64,000 nucleotides of DNA from Pagrus major (GCF_040436345.1 NC_133232.1:33183315-33247314), one strand, 5' to 3'. Positions 45,741-60,608 are shown, counted from the first letter of the stretch. Made by a program: numbers and translations. Notes: generated from the sequence alone by a model not told the origin.

Positions 45741-47379
45741 TCAGTTTGAAGCTTTAAAATGTAACAAATAAAAAACATGTGAATAAACTTGAATGATATT
45801 ATTAATCTGCACCAGCCGCCTAAATACGCCAGATTATTCTTTCATCAACATCCTGAGAAAGTAACGAAAATGTCCAAACAAAATGCCCGATCTGGCAAAG
45901 TTAAAGGAAGTGAGAAAAACCTTCCTGAATCCAAAAGTTAATGCGGAAATATTGACACAATTTCATTTCATTTTCCATTTTTACTGCAAATGAATATCGA
46001 TATATCCAAATTCAGTTTTTCTTGATTTCTAATAATCGGCATCGGCCCAAAAAAGCCAGATCGGTCGACCCCTAATCGACAAGGGCCAGATAGAAACTTC
46101 CGCTGGGCCAACTATGGACTTTGATTTGGACGAAGGTTCAGTATAAATGACATTATCATTGACATATTCTCACCTTTGAGTTCAAGGAACCAATAACTCA
46201 AGAAACCACCGGAGGGAGCAACAATAGACAAATGCAAGGTTTGGAGGAAGGTCAAGATTTACAGTGTGTCATCGTCTGTCTGCAGTTTCATAGCTTCAAC
46301 ACGGTCAAGAGGCTTTAAAAACGTGCTCATTCTCTCTGTAATCAAAATGATCTTGAAGGTCCGGAGAGAGATATCCACATTAACACGGGTTACAAGCCAG
46401 AAAAGATGCTCTGCCTGCTGCGTTTTCACTTTCTCTAACCTTTTCCTGTTGCAATCTGACTCCGCCTGCTCGCTGAAAAGCTGAAGATGAATACAAGTGT
46501 CTAAGGGCCACAGGAAGACAATGTCTGCAGAGACTCTTCAGATGGATATTGACCAAAGGGGAAGAAGCTGATGGAATTTCATTGACCTACGGCAAACTGC
46601 TCCGTGTTGCACACCCAGATCAATGTCCTCTCTCCCTCTTTTCTGCCTTCACCTCCCTCTGGAGGGCTTTAAACGCTCGGGCTTGTTCTCGTCGGGGAAC
46701 GGGGAGGCGGGGGAGGGAGCACCTGAAAAACGTTGACAGATGCGCGAGACACCGCGAGGCTCCTCAGGATTGTTGGTAAGTGCGTTTGATCTGCGAGATT
46801 GAAGGACGGCGAGTCGAGGTTTCAGCTGCTGTTGTATATTCCTCCTGCGACTTCAGAGGGAATGTAAGAAACAGAGAGTTTCTGTGATGTGGAAGATCCT
46901 GCTCGGATGCTGCATATGCTCCTCGCGCTCTGAGAGACGTTTTGTATTCACGCTGTTGACGTGCCGCCTTTATGTTCTGTGACCAAGGTCAGCGGCTGAA
47001 AATATCCGATTAAATCCCTCTGTGCTTGATTCTGAATATTATGAGGACAAGCGTGCCGGGTCAAAATCCCTGACGTACAACAGGCAGAACAAAGATGGAG
47101 TCAGCGTTTCATGTCTGCTGTAGAGAGAAATGTGGGAGTCAGGCCTGAAGTAGCAGAAGAGTTTATGACTCAGATATTTGTTTGTTCAGTAAAGTCTTAT
47201 TTAATATGATTCTGTGCTTTTTCTCCAATTACAGAAACATATGAACACGAGTTGATAACCAGTGTTTTGTTTCTGAGAACAGTTTTTACTCAACTACAGT
47301 TATTTCATAGCAAAAGTTAATGGTTACATTTCAGATCAGATTTTTTTACATAAAACAGATGATGAGTTAATAGACATTA

Positions 47380-48015
47380 GAGATGTAACGATACCAAAAC
47401 TCAGAACGATATCATCACAATAAAGTCCACGGTACGATATTTACCACGATATTTCAAGAAAAAAATGACTTGAACGATGTCTTTTAATAATAAATGTGAC
47501 GTGTACAGCATTTATTATGTGTATACAATTTGTTTTTACTCCTGCTTTCTTCTTTAGTAAAATGAAAGTAGCCAGCCATGTACACGTGACCTACGCTTGT
47601 GTAAAAAGTAGCCGTTGGATTATGTACAGTTGCAAAACAATACAGCATCCAGAAGCCATCAGCGATCCCTCCCTCCGTCTGGTTGTAGAGCGGGACTACC
47701 AGGGCACCCAGGGGGGTGTGACACAGGAGGACAGCCGAGAACAGGCACTCGGCCGTGGGTCCCACCGATCTCCCTCCCTGATGTTGTCCAGCGTCACTGA
47801 CACATTATTATTTCCTAACTGTGTGCTCAGTGGTTGTCTGGTGATAATGGGCTGATGCAGCACATTGTGAGCCACACACCGCCTGGCCGTCACAGCTGCA
47901 GTGTCTCTGGGCTCGTTCGGTGAAGCAGACAGGACGGGTGGCGAAGCAGCGGCACGGCAGCCCGTCCTGCAGACAGCCGGCCTGCTTGCTCTACCGAACG
48001 AGCCCAGAGACACTG
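47380..48015. repeat. Degenerate element with ACGGTACGATATT left part and 23-bp inverted repeat at right
   Basis: The left part (TAACGATACCAAAACTCAG, GTCCACGGTACGATATTTAC) resembles a common fish dispersed repeat. The right part contains a perfect 23-bp inverted repeat, 47899-47921 and 47993-48015, described under findings. Whether both belong to one element is not certain. Confidence 0.45.
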
Positions 48016-49506
48016 ATGCAACAAAAAGCAGCTCCGGAGAATGAGTGAAGAGGTCGGAGTGTTACTACGATTAAGTTAAAGATTTGAGAACTGAACCAAC
48101 AAAGCCAACCGATGTGTGAATGCAAATGTCCAAATAGTTTGGCCCGGACAGTAAACAGAATCGAGTGGGTTATTGTGTGGAGCATTCACAGCGAGTGAGT
48201 GGGCGTGCTGATGACAGTAATGATGTTGCATGTTGAGCCAAAGCTTTTTTTTTTTTTTACTCCTTTCTCTTTGCCTGTAAATTGCTTTCCACTCTCTGGA
48301 TGTTATTGCACAAACATCCAGATACATCAACACACACAAAAACGGTCATCATTACAGATGAGTCCTCACCGTCCTGCACGCTCTACCCAGGCACCACCCC
48401 TCACTGTTTACATTAGATAAGAGCTCGTCTGACATGAAAAACTCCCCTGCAGTGTGAAGGGGAAACTCTGGACACACACCAAAGAGCCTCAGGTCTGAGA
48501 TTTATCCATCATCTCGACTGTAGAAAATACAGTTACCTCAGCTACGAAACAAAACACACCGTCAGAAAGAAAACTCAAGAGAAATAAATTCATGGCGAAA
48601 CAAAAAACGCTCCATTGAACGAGAAGCCACTTCAAATGGCCGTGTTTCAATTAGTGAAAAGATTGCATTGTTATGCTACAGGTGAGAAGCAATATATCAG
48701 CTGTGCAGGTCATTGGATTTCAGGACTCGTGGGTGAAGGGATTTGGTCAATCATGAAACAGCCAATTGATTTTCCTCTCTTTATTTGAAGAACCTGGCAC
48801 GAGGCAGATGGAAATTTCCCTCCCTCGGTACGCTGATTGAATGTAATTTTGTATTTACGCAGCGAGCACACTTACCACCTGTTTTCTATTTTCCTTGGGT
48901 TGACATTTGGGAATATGAGATACGTTCGTGAGATGCTCGAGAAAAAAAAAGACCAACTGTATATAAAACAGTGTGGTTTGACTTGGAAGAGTGGAGCTCC
49001 TGTGATAAGTGTTACCAGAGGAGAGACATGCTGAATCACATCAAACCAAATCAAATCAGTCTCTCAAACATAAGTTTAAGTACTTTATGTGGGAATAAAT
49101 ATAACATATGAAGTAGAACAACATAAAATATTATTCTGAGGCAGACTAGTTGTAAACTCCTTCGAGAAGTGTGTGTTAAAATTCACATTTCAGGCTCTGG
49201 TTTCATTCAGAAATCAACTGCACATTATCAATAGTTAGAATATGAGTTTAGTGTCATACAGTCATAGACATTATCTGACATTATTGTGAGACAATGGACC
49301 TGTGACACGGACAAACATAGTCCCCTCAAAGACACCATGAATGTCAGTCATGTTGTGGTCTTCTCATGTCTCTGTGTTGTTGTTTTGCATCATTTTGTGG
49401 TTGTTTTCCGCCTCTTGAGGACCTTTTGTGACATTTTGTGGTTGCTTTGCGTCACCGTGTGGACGTTTTGTCTCTCTTTGTAGTCATTTTGCGTTTCTTT
49501 TCTTCA

Positions 49507-49540
49507 AGTTCAACTTTATTTGCCCCCGAAGGGCATTTGG
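49507..49540. repeat. Diverged end matching the 13174 repeat
   Basis: CAACTTTATTTGCCCCCGAAGGGC parallels the TACTTTATTTGTCCCCGGGGGGC start of the repeat near 13180. Confidence 0.5.
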
Positions 49541-49724
49541 TTTTACAGCATAGCCGAACATAAAGAGAAAGAAACAGACATGGAGTCACACAGGCCCTTT
49601 GCTGTTGTTTTGTGCCTCTCTGTGGTCGTTCAATCAACTGTAAACAAGAGATGTTAACAGTTGTCTCATTCAGAGGCTCTGATGCTAACAAGCTATAACT
49701 TCTGTCCTGTGCAATCACTGGCAA

Positions 49725-50240
49725 CCCAATCACCAGAATAAATGTTGTCACAACGCAGTGCTCATGCTCTGGTTAGGTTCAGGCACGAAAACCACTTGGT
49801 CGGGGTCAGGAAAACATCTTGTTTTGGCTTTAAATACCTGTTCTCGGTCGCCACAACCACAGCTGGAGACATCCTGAGGCCTCATTACAAATAGCCAGTT
49901 TTTCTTGCTGTGAACGCGGCTGGAAATCGTCCTGAAGTCTCCGTAAAAACACCCGGATTTGTTGCTGAAAGCACGGCCGAAGGCGTCCTGACTTCCTGTC
50001 AAAATTCTCAGTTTCTTTGTTGCCACAAACACAGCAGGAGACGTCCCGGGGTCTTGTTAAAAATAGGCTGTTTTTGTCCGATAAACACGGCTGGAAATCG
50101 TCCTGAGGTCATTAACAACATCAATATCCGCGGTCGCTGGCTTGGCAGCATTGTCGCCTCCAATTCCACCACCAACCCCTCCACCGCCTGATGTGAACGT
50201 CAGGTAATAAAGATGTAATCTAAACATGATATGATTTTAA
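49725..50240. repeat. Dispersed repeat with about six internal CACGGCTGGAAATCGTCCTGA units
   Basis: After a leader (AATCACCAGAATAAATGTTG, GGTTAGGTTCAGGCACGAAA) the phrase CACA(A)AC(A/C)CGGCTGGAGACATCCTGAGG recurs at roughly 55-65 bp spacing to about 50110. A tail follows: GGCTTGGCAGCATTGTCGCC, CCACCGCCTGATGTGAACG and AACATGATATGATTTTAAAG. Confidence 0.7.
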
Positions 50241-53200
50241 AGACATGTGAATACGGTACGCAGCCAATGACACTCACGCATTTGAACGTATTAGTGGTTT
50301 GCAGAACATTTTATCCTGGCAGCTGAGCCGTCCCCTGCTATCCCTCTGTCCACATCCCTTAAGAAGGACCCACAGTTTAATTAGAATATCATTAATATGT
50401 GTTTTGCTTTCCATTGACCTGGAACAGGAGTGAGTTCAGCAGCACGACACGGCTGCGGGGGGACGAGCCAACACGTGGTTTCAATACGCAGCAGCTCTAC
50501 TTTTAATCAAGACGATGCACACACACAAATCCAGTCATGTTGTAACGTGAAACTTGAGTGATCTCCGTGTCATGTAGCTTTGATTTGAACCATATGCAGC
50601 AACACAGAGAGAATATCTATTTTGCGTGTCTGGAGAACTAACAGTGTTTTTCTGTGTTTTGGGACAGACGGAGGATGTATTTTTACAAACGGACGAGTGC
50701 TGCAAAACAACTTGAGCATCAGAAGCGTCCAAATAAGCTCAGCGGTGACGTCAAGGGCGAATGGGACCGTTTGGAAGAAGAAGAAAAAAAAAAACTATTC
50801 CCAGTAACAGAACTCATTTAGAGCTATTCTAGGGCTTGGCTCTTTGGGGAGTATCTGGGTCTGGAGCCCAGTGTTTGAAAATCCTGCTCAGTATCAAAAT
50901 CCATATGGTTCACTGCTCCCTATGCAAGGACGCACACACATAGTCCCACACATACATGTGCTGCGTGTGCACGCGAGCACGCAAAGCGAGTCGTGAACCC
51001 AGCATGCATTTTACACACACACATACGCACACACTCACGGAGAGGGGGGGGAGTTAGGGGCTATCTGCGGGCCCAGTCATGCTTCACCCATGCAGAGGTG
51101 TCTGTTAGCAGTGGGAGTTATCATTGGCCATGCAGGCTTATTCCTCTGCCAGAGGAGACCATGCCAGGAAATGACTGATAACAGAGCACAGCAATGACTG
51201 GCTTGCACACAGCAGCACATGTAGACCCTGGCTGAGATGAAGGGATGACAGGAATATGTGCACATACATCACAAAGCAGAGCTCAGGCCCTCCCTCCTTC
51301 AGCCCTCTCACTAATGAAATGTATATTTACGTTCCATTAGCTCTGACCGGGTAAACAGGACTGAAGACGCAGCTCACTAAGAGGTGAAACCACATTCCTG
51401 ATCTAATCTCTATTTGTTCAGATGTCAAGCTGCAAACAAAAAGAAACGCTTACAGATATAATAAGCATTGAGGAAATTGATTATTTGTGTGATTGTGTGA
51501 GCCATAACTTTGAGTCATATGCTGCTGTATTTATTTAAGTGATTCAATTTATTCACTGTAACGTCGTCATCCACTGCCAATACCGCTTTGTGTCTGTGCA
51601 GAGGAAACGGGACGGGTCTCGAAATCCTTCACAGTACGGTTCAAGGATTTTAATTTTTTAATTTTTAAGAGTTTTTTCTTTTCCAACAAAAACGCTCAAG
51701 AGCCTAATTAAGCTTAAGGTTGTCCTGAATTTCAGAAGGAGAAGTGAGTGGAACAAGGACTCACAGAGGCACACGGCCTCGGATCCCGGAAAAACCTTGA
51801 ATGTGGAAAAATGTGAAACAGATTAAACTTTACTACAAAACAACAATACATCATTACACAAGAGTAGTAGAGTTTCTTTTTATTTTGGTCCTTCTAACTC
51901 AAGAAATAAGAGAACAAGTTTAAGGAAAATTACACTGGGTGCTTGCTGGGTCACAAAATGGGCCAGAAGAACCTGGATCCTGCTTCAACACTGAACAGAA
52001 AGTGCTTCTTCAGAGTCTGTCAGTCAGAGAAAATGCTCAAAGAAACCCACTGGAGATGTGCAGAGTCTGTTGTGGTTTAACACTTATCAAAACCTACATT
52101 AACTCACAGAACTGACTAACTACAGCTGCCAATACGACCAGATTCATTGTGATTTTCACCTTTTTCAATACTTTTGTTACCACTCGTGCTGAGGTGACCC
52201 CGTGTTGCTGTTGGTGACGTGTGCTGAGCGAGATGATGTAGTTCACCGAGCGGTTTTACTAGATCGTATTCTGCTATCTTTAAAACAAACTGTGACTGTC
52301 TTGACTTGGAAAATGATGTTTTTGAATTGACAAACATCGTGTGTGATTCATGGCACGACTCAAACAGGAAGTCCAAAGTTTATTTGTGTCTCCCCATCGA
52401 CTACACTACTAATATTGTCCCTGTAAGTGCTGCACAGCTCAATAAACAGAGCATTAACACAAACACTATGTGTCAGATAAGGTGCGGCCACCGTTTGCAT
52501 ACGTGAGGCCGGCAGTTACTGTGCGGTGTCACCTGGGTGACTCGTTTTATTCCAATGAATGAATGCACAACTGCTCGTTAACCGACACACCTTTATTCAG
52601 AGCCAAAAGCTTTAGATGCTCTCGTGGATACACCTCTTAATGGTGAAAAGCAGCCGTGACCGAAGGTGCTCACCACATTCAAGTCAAACATTTGGCTGCT
52701 TTGCCTTTTTAATGGAATTAAATCGACTGAAACATCTCATCTCGCTTTGACTGAAAGATATTCTTTGCTGCCGTGTGTCAAGGCTGCACAGAAGTTCAGG
52801 TTTCTAAAAATCTTTTTCATCTCCTGAATGTTCCGGTTTCAAGGTTACCTGTGTCACAAAGCTGCGGCGATATCTCATGTTGGAGTGCATGTCAACGCTG
52901 AATAAAAGCTCCTTTCAGATGCGGTACAATGATGTGATGTGGCGTATTATTGTCAGTGTTTCATCGCTAACAGCTGTGGATGACACCTGGAGCGGCAGTG
53001 AGCGTGTGGCGAACGGTGCTGTGATAAGCAGAGCGAGACGCTGACCCGTCACAGCAGACAGAAAACACGTGAGGACGCAGAAGATTCTTCACCACCGTGG
53101 AGAAATAATGCAGAAGACAGTATCCTCGTACTGTATGTCGACCATTTTATTGTCCTTTTCTTTGCCAAAACTCAAACCAGGATTATTGATTCACCTGGGT

Positions 53201-56200
53201 CAGCCCCGGTTTCTTAAAAATGATTAACTTGCGATCTCTTGAAGAGTCCAGAAGGTCATTTAACAAAACTCACCACTGATCTGACAGTATTTCCAAAATC
53301 CTTAAAAACTCTCGTTACCCTTTAAATAAACTAAAAACCTGTTTGAATGATAAAATGCATTTTTAACCCGTTTCTGTTGTACGTTCAGTCTGGTTAGCTT
53401 CAGGAAAACGTGGGTTAAAATCACAGCATGACCTTTATGCTCAACAAACACCACTTCTACTGATGATAACATTTTAAATTTAAGTAAGGACGCATGTAAT
53501 CTGTAGCTACTGGCTTTGTTTGGAAAGAACTTGAGAAGCAGGTCAAAAATCAGCAGCGGATAGAAGATTTGTTCATCCAGGTGGTTGGAAGAGTCCCTGA
53601 GGATTTAAGCGATACATGCCGAACACTGGTAACTGCTTTTGAATGACCTTTCAAACATCAGGTTGTTAAAATATCTGCAGCTTTACATTTATACAGGAAA
53701 CCGCTTCGCTCTGTGGCTCAGAGCTAAACTAACAACACTGTATGTGTGTACGTGCATGCATTCTCTCTCTTTTTTTTGTGTATGGAAAAGAAAGAAAGGG
53801 GAGAGAGTGGGTGCATGTGTTATTTCTGCTGGGCTTCACACATTGAGCGGACAAACAATCTATTCCAATTAAAGCGAGCTGCAGACCCGGTGACTGCAGG
53901 AGGGGCCGTGCTCCATCGGATCACATCATCCTTTGAAAAAAAACCCCCCCAAGATTGGCCGATTGTGATTTGAAGGGAAACAGGGCCCTTCAGGAACAAC
54001 TAGTGTGGCCTGGCAGCGGGGAGAGAGGGGTGGGGGAGGCAGTCTGGCTCCAACTTAGTCCAGAAACTTCCACAGAAAATAGTGTTACAGCTGAGGTGGA
54101 GGGAGGAGGGGGAGGAGGGGGAGGAGGCCAAGGCCATTAATCCTGGTTTTAGCCCCGGTTTACCGCTCTTACTGCATGTGGGGCGAGGAGGCAAATTAAT
54201 TATGTGGCTGAGATTAATTAGGTGATGTTAAGGGAAATCTGTGACTGTAAAACTTTAGAGAGCTGCACAGCTGACTAGACTAATGGGGCGTTCATGAACT
54301 CTTAATAGATGCGACTCTGATGCTGGGTGGTGTGTGAGAGAGAGAGAGGGAGACAGAAACAGCAGACTGAGGAAGCGTCATCGCTGTTATTAACGATTTA
54401 AAAAGCTTCACATGCAGGACGGTCTGCACCAGCTTGGGCTACAGCTTTCAACTGCATCGTTTCCCCCCCTTGTTCTTCAAGCTATGAGAATTAATATTAT
54501 ATTAACAGTGGATGAAATGACGATGATGTGTAGTGTGAAAGGGGTCGCCTGAGGTTACAATCCACAGAGATTTACCGATGTAGCAGTGTAGCCAACAGTT
54601 CAAGGACAAGAGGAAGAAGTGTTAAAAATGTTGGATCGTTATGAGGAGAAACATCTGTACGTCTGGAGATTAGACGGGAATTAATGTGAGATAAACGGTG
54701 GCGGAGGAAAAGATGAGGTTCGTGTGAGACCGATTTGACTCTGAGCGGCGCCCTCTGGTGGTCGTACTGCTTAAACATCCATGCCAACGTGCAGGACGCA
54801 TTGAAGTAAGAATTCATTTTGTACAGCTGCTCTGTTGTTGTTAGCTGTGCTGGGTCGGGCGTGTATGAGCTGACCAATCAGAGCAGAGTGGGTTTTCTTA
54901 AAGAGACAGGAGCGCTTCAGACAGAAGGAGAACTGTATGTTCTGCGTTTCTGAGCAACTACACTTTGATTCTTGTAAGTAACATAATATAGAAGTGGAAT
55001 TATAAACTAAATAAGTAATGTACAACTACCTCAAATTATACTTCAATTATACTCATCTACTCGGTCTCTTTCTTTTCTTCAAGCACCAAGCTGCCAATTA
55101 TTTCCAAGTATGTTGTTTTTTGTTTATTGTTCTCCTTTTGTTGCCATCTGTGGTGTTGAATCGAAAACAGGTTCATCTGGAAATTGCATCCGTCCCTGTT
55201 TGACCCAGAGTGACACCGCCTGCTCTATTCTGGATTTCAAGTTAAGAAAACTGCATTCCTGCGGGTTCCTCCAGACGTAACCGCTCTGACGGACCGACTG
55301 GAGACCCGACACCTTCAGAGCAACACTAAAAGCCGAACATGCCGGTTCTGTGTTATCGCTGCACACGTCGAAATGACGCAAGCAGCTGTCTGATAATCTC
55401 AGATCTCCTCCACACGCTCTTTACGTCTGCAGCCAAACCGGTTCTGCTGATAGACGTTGACAGTCTTACTCAACGATATCACTCTGAAAAACACATGTAC
55501 ACTGCAGGCGGATCAGGGAATAGTACTCCTGCTCTCCGAGGGCGAAAAGATTGAGCGAGATAGAAAGAGAAATACTGCTTGGGTTTGAGTTTGAGGGGCA
55601 CCGAGGTTAACATCCTGTCTGCAGAGTCCCAGTAAGCCCCTGAGTAAATCTAGGCCACATTCAAATATGAAACAGCTACTGTAGGTTTTCACCAGCTTAA
55701 TGTCTCTGAGTCGGTGCTGCTGATGTTTTCAAAGTAGCAATAAGATTTGAATAAATAATCCTTTTCCTCTCTAAAAAACTAGAGTAAGAAGATCACACCC
55801 TTGGGCATAAACAACTTCCTCTTGTGATTTCTCATGGTTGGGGTTGTGCTCGAATTTGAGTTTACCTATCTGCCCACTCCCAAATCTCTCATCCTAATTC
55901 ATGATACTAAAACGTAGTCGCCCACCCCGATTATTAGAGCAAAAGTGTTAAAGTATTAACGGCTGGAGGGGGCGAGCGCAAATCAGAAACACAACAGTTT
56001 TATTTTTGTTTTTTTTAACTACGCATTGTGATCTCCCTTGTGCTGACAGAGGTGAACCAAACAGGAAATTCAAGACAGGAAACACCGCACCATTGTTTTA
56101 TGTGCACGTGACAGACAGCACCTAGTCAAGTGTTTCAAACCACCTGTGCATGAATGTAAATGTATTGTGAAAGCAGTGCGATCCACAGAGGTGGACGTAC

Positions 56201-56619
56201 ACCAACACATGCTCGTGCCTGTTAACTCTCAAAGACCGAGAACAGTTTTGGGACGACTGACTCTCCCGTATGTTTCTGTTTTTCCACCTTTATTCTAGAA
56301 GTCACCATCGGTTGCTTTACACCATCTGATTCAGCAGAAGTGGAAGTTTCAGTCCAGCTCGTTTAAAAATAATTTGGTGATTTTTCTTTTGCTGTGAACT
56401 CAAAACCACAGAAAGTTTAGGGTTTTTTTTAATTAAAGGCATGTAGTTATATGTTTTATTTTTGTCATCATTTGACCTTTCCTAAACAAGATACAGCCAT
56501 TTATTATAATATTAGCTAGTGTTTTTTAGTAAAATACTAAAAACAAATCAGGTCTGCCTTACAAAGCCAAAGCGCAGCAACTGAAATTTAACTTTTGACT
56601 TTTAAATGTCTGTTTTATC

Positions 56620-57055
56620 CAGTGATGAAGAACAAATACTTTGTTACTGTACTTAAGGAGATTTTTGAGGTATCTGTACTTTCCTTGAGTATTTATTTTT
56701 AGGAACAACTTCTCACATTTACTCCCTACATTTTAACACAAACATCGATTATTTACGACGCTTTACCAAACCAAAGTGTCGCTATTTGACATCCTGGGAA
56801 TGAAATCAGATATCTTTGTGGGGCATTTACGAACAGCTCGGACAAATCCTACTGATTCTACTGAATTACCCAGAAATGGCCGGTAGAAACGTCCTTCTGA
56901 GGGAAACTCTCAGAGCCTGTACTTTCTGACTTTCACTCGAAAGAGGACGTTGAATCAGTACTTCTCCTTTTACCAGAGTCTTTTTTCACACAAGTATGTG
57001 AACTTCTACCTCAGTGAAGAATGTGTTGTGTATTTTTCCACCTCTGGTTTTATCT
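56620..57055. repeat. Dispersed AAGTACAAATACT-type repeat, longest copy
   Basis: Contains AACAAATACTTTGTTACTGT, GTATCTGTACTTTCCTTGAG, CAGATATCTTTGTGGGGCATT and TTGAATCAGTACTTCTCCTT, similar to the 14895-15005 copy. Confidence 0.7.
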
Positions 57056-58097
57056 TTTGACAGATTTTCTCAATCTTATCTATATTTAGTGTATATAGAT
57101 CTAATCTATCTTGGAGAAAAAGCGATGTAAAAAATGGTCTTGGCCTTGTTTTTTCTGAGCTGTGACTGCAGTCACTGCGGTCTGTGACGGCTGTCTATTA
57201 ATTAATACAGCGACTATGAGAGCATGTAAATCTAAAAATGGGTTCACATACATTTTGCAACTACGCAAAATCTATTAAACCATGTTAATGAGTTAAACCT
57301 CACAAAATGTTAGTCGAGGATTTACGAGTGTTTCTCAATCACTCGTCTGTCGACTGTTTAAACATTTGAACAGTTAAATACAGAAATAATCATAAAAATA
57401 AGGAAGAAAACAAGACGACTAATTACTGCACTTCCTGTATATCTTTATCAGATTACACAAAGAAGGTCATAACTGGTCATGATTTTTAAAGACATGAAGA
57501 ATACTTATCTTATAAGAGCACAGCTGCTGTTCTACTTCTAACTCAGTTGGCTGGACAAAACTTTGAAGCCATTTTTCTCAGTTTCACAGTTTGCATTGTT
57601 TCTGGGGTTAGCCTTTTGCAGGTGCAGAGGTGTGATCCTACATATCATTTACTGACGTGGCCAAAAAAGTTCAGAGAGTAAACGGGACGGTTATTAAATC
57701 ATAACAGGTCCTACTGACGACAAAAGTATCTTCATAGTATCTATAACCGCTGCCCGTTGGCCCAGAGGAAGAACCTACGTGGGCTTCCTTGACGAGTCAA
57801 TGCTGCAGAATGTGATGGCATAATCACGTTCACTACGGAGGCCCTGAATGACCGAAAAAAGACTCATGTGACTCCACTGAAAAAGCTGACAGACTCCACT
57901 TTACATGAGATTAGTCAGTGGATGTCTTTAGGTCTTTGAGGGTTAACTAAGTGGACATCGTGAGCGGAGTCCGTCTCCTCTCCGCTTGTCAAAGATCTGA
58001 AGACAAACTGCACAGCAGACGGAAACATAATGGATGAACGAAAATAGAAAAAGCGAGGAAGAAAAAACATCAGACATGCTAAAAATAAAAATACATC

Positions 58098-58103
58098 TTT
58101 ATT
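58098..58103 (-). terminator. hs3st1: hs3st1 poly(A) signal (AATAAA)
   Basis: AATAAA on the minus strand, about 560 bp after the stop codon. It is the best candidate 3' end. Confidence 0.45.
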
Positions 58104-58665
58104 ATGGTATTAATTCTTCACTTTTTTTTGGAGAAAAAATTATTTACAGTACAACCGTGATGATCGGCGAATGTTTGATGTGCACAGAGGAGCATTTATA
58201 TCACCGACTCTTACATAAAGAAAAAGGAACACACGTCAGTTCGGCTCGCGCCTGAAAGTGACTGAGGAAATCATAGCAGCAGGTAAAAGGTCCTTCAGAG
58301 CTCTGAATGCAGTCAGATGTTAATAACATGAAGGTGTGACGGTATTAAACTGCCTGGTACCTATCTGTACGTAACACATTAACTGGCACAGTCTAAAGTC
58401 TGAATGTCTTTATCAAAGTCGTCTGCTTGGATCAACAGTGACGGGACAGTAAAAATGCATATGTTGACGATGCGGAGGAAAAAAGGAGACATGCACTCAC
58501 AGAGCACGTCGTGAACTGTAGTCTGCCCTGATATTTGGCTCCATCATTAACCTGTAACAAACGTACTAGTACAAAAATAGATTTAGTTTTAGATTTACAT
58601 TAGCGTCGTCTCTTCATCTACACTGTTAGTGAGGAGATCGTCCCCGAGCGACTCCACGCTGTCGT
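58104..58665 (-). other. hs3st1: hs3st1 3'UTR
   Basis: A non-coding stretch between the stop codon and the AATAAA. No repeat is recognised. Confidence 0.5.
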
Positions 58666-59832
<1,167 letters not shown>

Positions 59833-59857
59833 TCATCACACGCTCATCACCACAAGG

Positions 59858-60123
59858 TTAAAGGAGCACTACGCAGTTTTTTGGGAAGAGATTTTCATGC
59901 TTACACAAACTAAATAATCAAACTCTTCATTTTCATGACTGAATAAACAAACTGACCTTAGAGGACAACACAATGTGTACCGTTTTACTTTGTTTATACG
60001 TGGCGGACCCTGCCACCTTTACCTTATTTTCCTGTGAGAACAGCTTGTTTATTCAGTTATGGAAATAATAAATATTTCTGTGTTTCTGAATGTCTTTTCT
60101 AAAACTACATAGTGCACCTTTAA
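59858..60123. mobile_element. MITE-like element, copy 2 of the GGCGGACCCTGCCACC family
   Basis: The left end TTAAAGGAGCACTACGCAGTTTT is the inverted match of the right end AAAACTACATAGTGCACCTTTAA. The interior repeats ACTGACCTTAGAGGACAACA and GGCGGACCCTGCCACCTTT of the 3618-3953 copy, in the same orientation. It lies in the inferred hs3st1 5' intron. Confidence 0.8.
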
Positions 60124-60608
60124 AGATTACTGACATGATTAAACTTTAAACTCCTCCAGATGATATCTAACAGGGAACAAACCACACATCATTTCAGCCA
60201 GCAGACGTGATTTAAGGAGTATTAATCTTAAAACAAACATGCTTAATGCTTTCATGGCAATAAAAAGGGACATATCACCTTATAAAGGTGCATTTAATCA
60301 GAGGTCATCTGGTTTGAATCTCTGCCTGTGCTGCTTTAACAGATCCATCAAGGTAAAATAAATAAATGTGCTGCAGCAGTGGAAACATCTGCCTTCACCG
60401 GAGGAGGACATGTCAAACTGAAACACGCAGGTGTGGCGGATACTGCGAATTAAAAAAAAAAAAAAGGCTGGACAACAGGACGGACAGAAACTAGAGATTA
60501 AAAACGATTACGCACGAAACAATCGCGTGTTCTGCGGCTGCTGCCACGCACATTTCCAAGAAAACGCACAGTCTCAGTTTGCCCCCTCCAGAGCAGAAGA
60601 TCTCTTAC

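Larger units (their letters stand above)
31251..58080. other. Long gene-free interval upstream of clnk and downstream of hs3st1
   Basis: No exon set with joining phases and no recognisable protein other than the transposase remnant is seen in about 27 kb. It holds the repeats listed separately and several non-repetitive, CpG-retaining blocks (about 32600-32880, 36400-36900, 42780-43020, 51060-51370, 53860-54240) that look like candidate conserved non-coding elements. It lies downstream (3') of hs3st1. Confidence 0.6.

Noticed and set aside
31251..58080. A microRNA gene like the one known in this interval in human
   Set aside because: No hairpin with the features of a conserved miRNA could be recognised by eye; not claimed.
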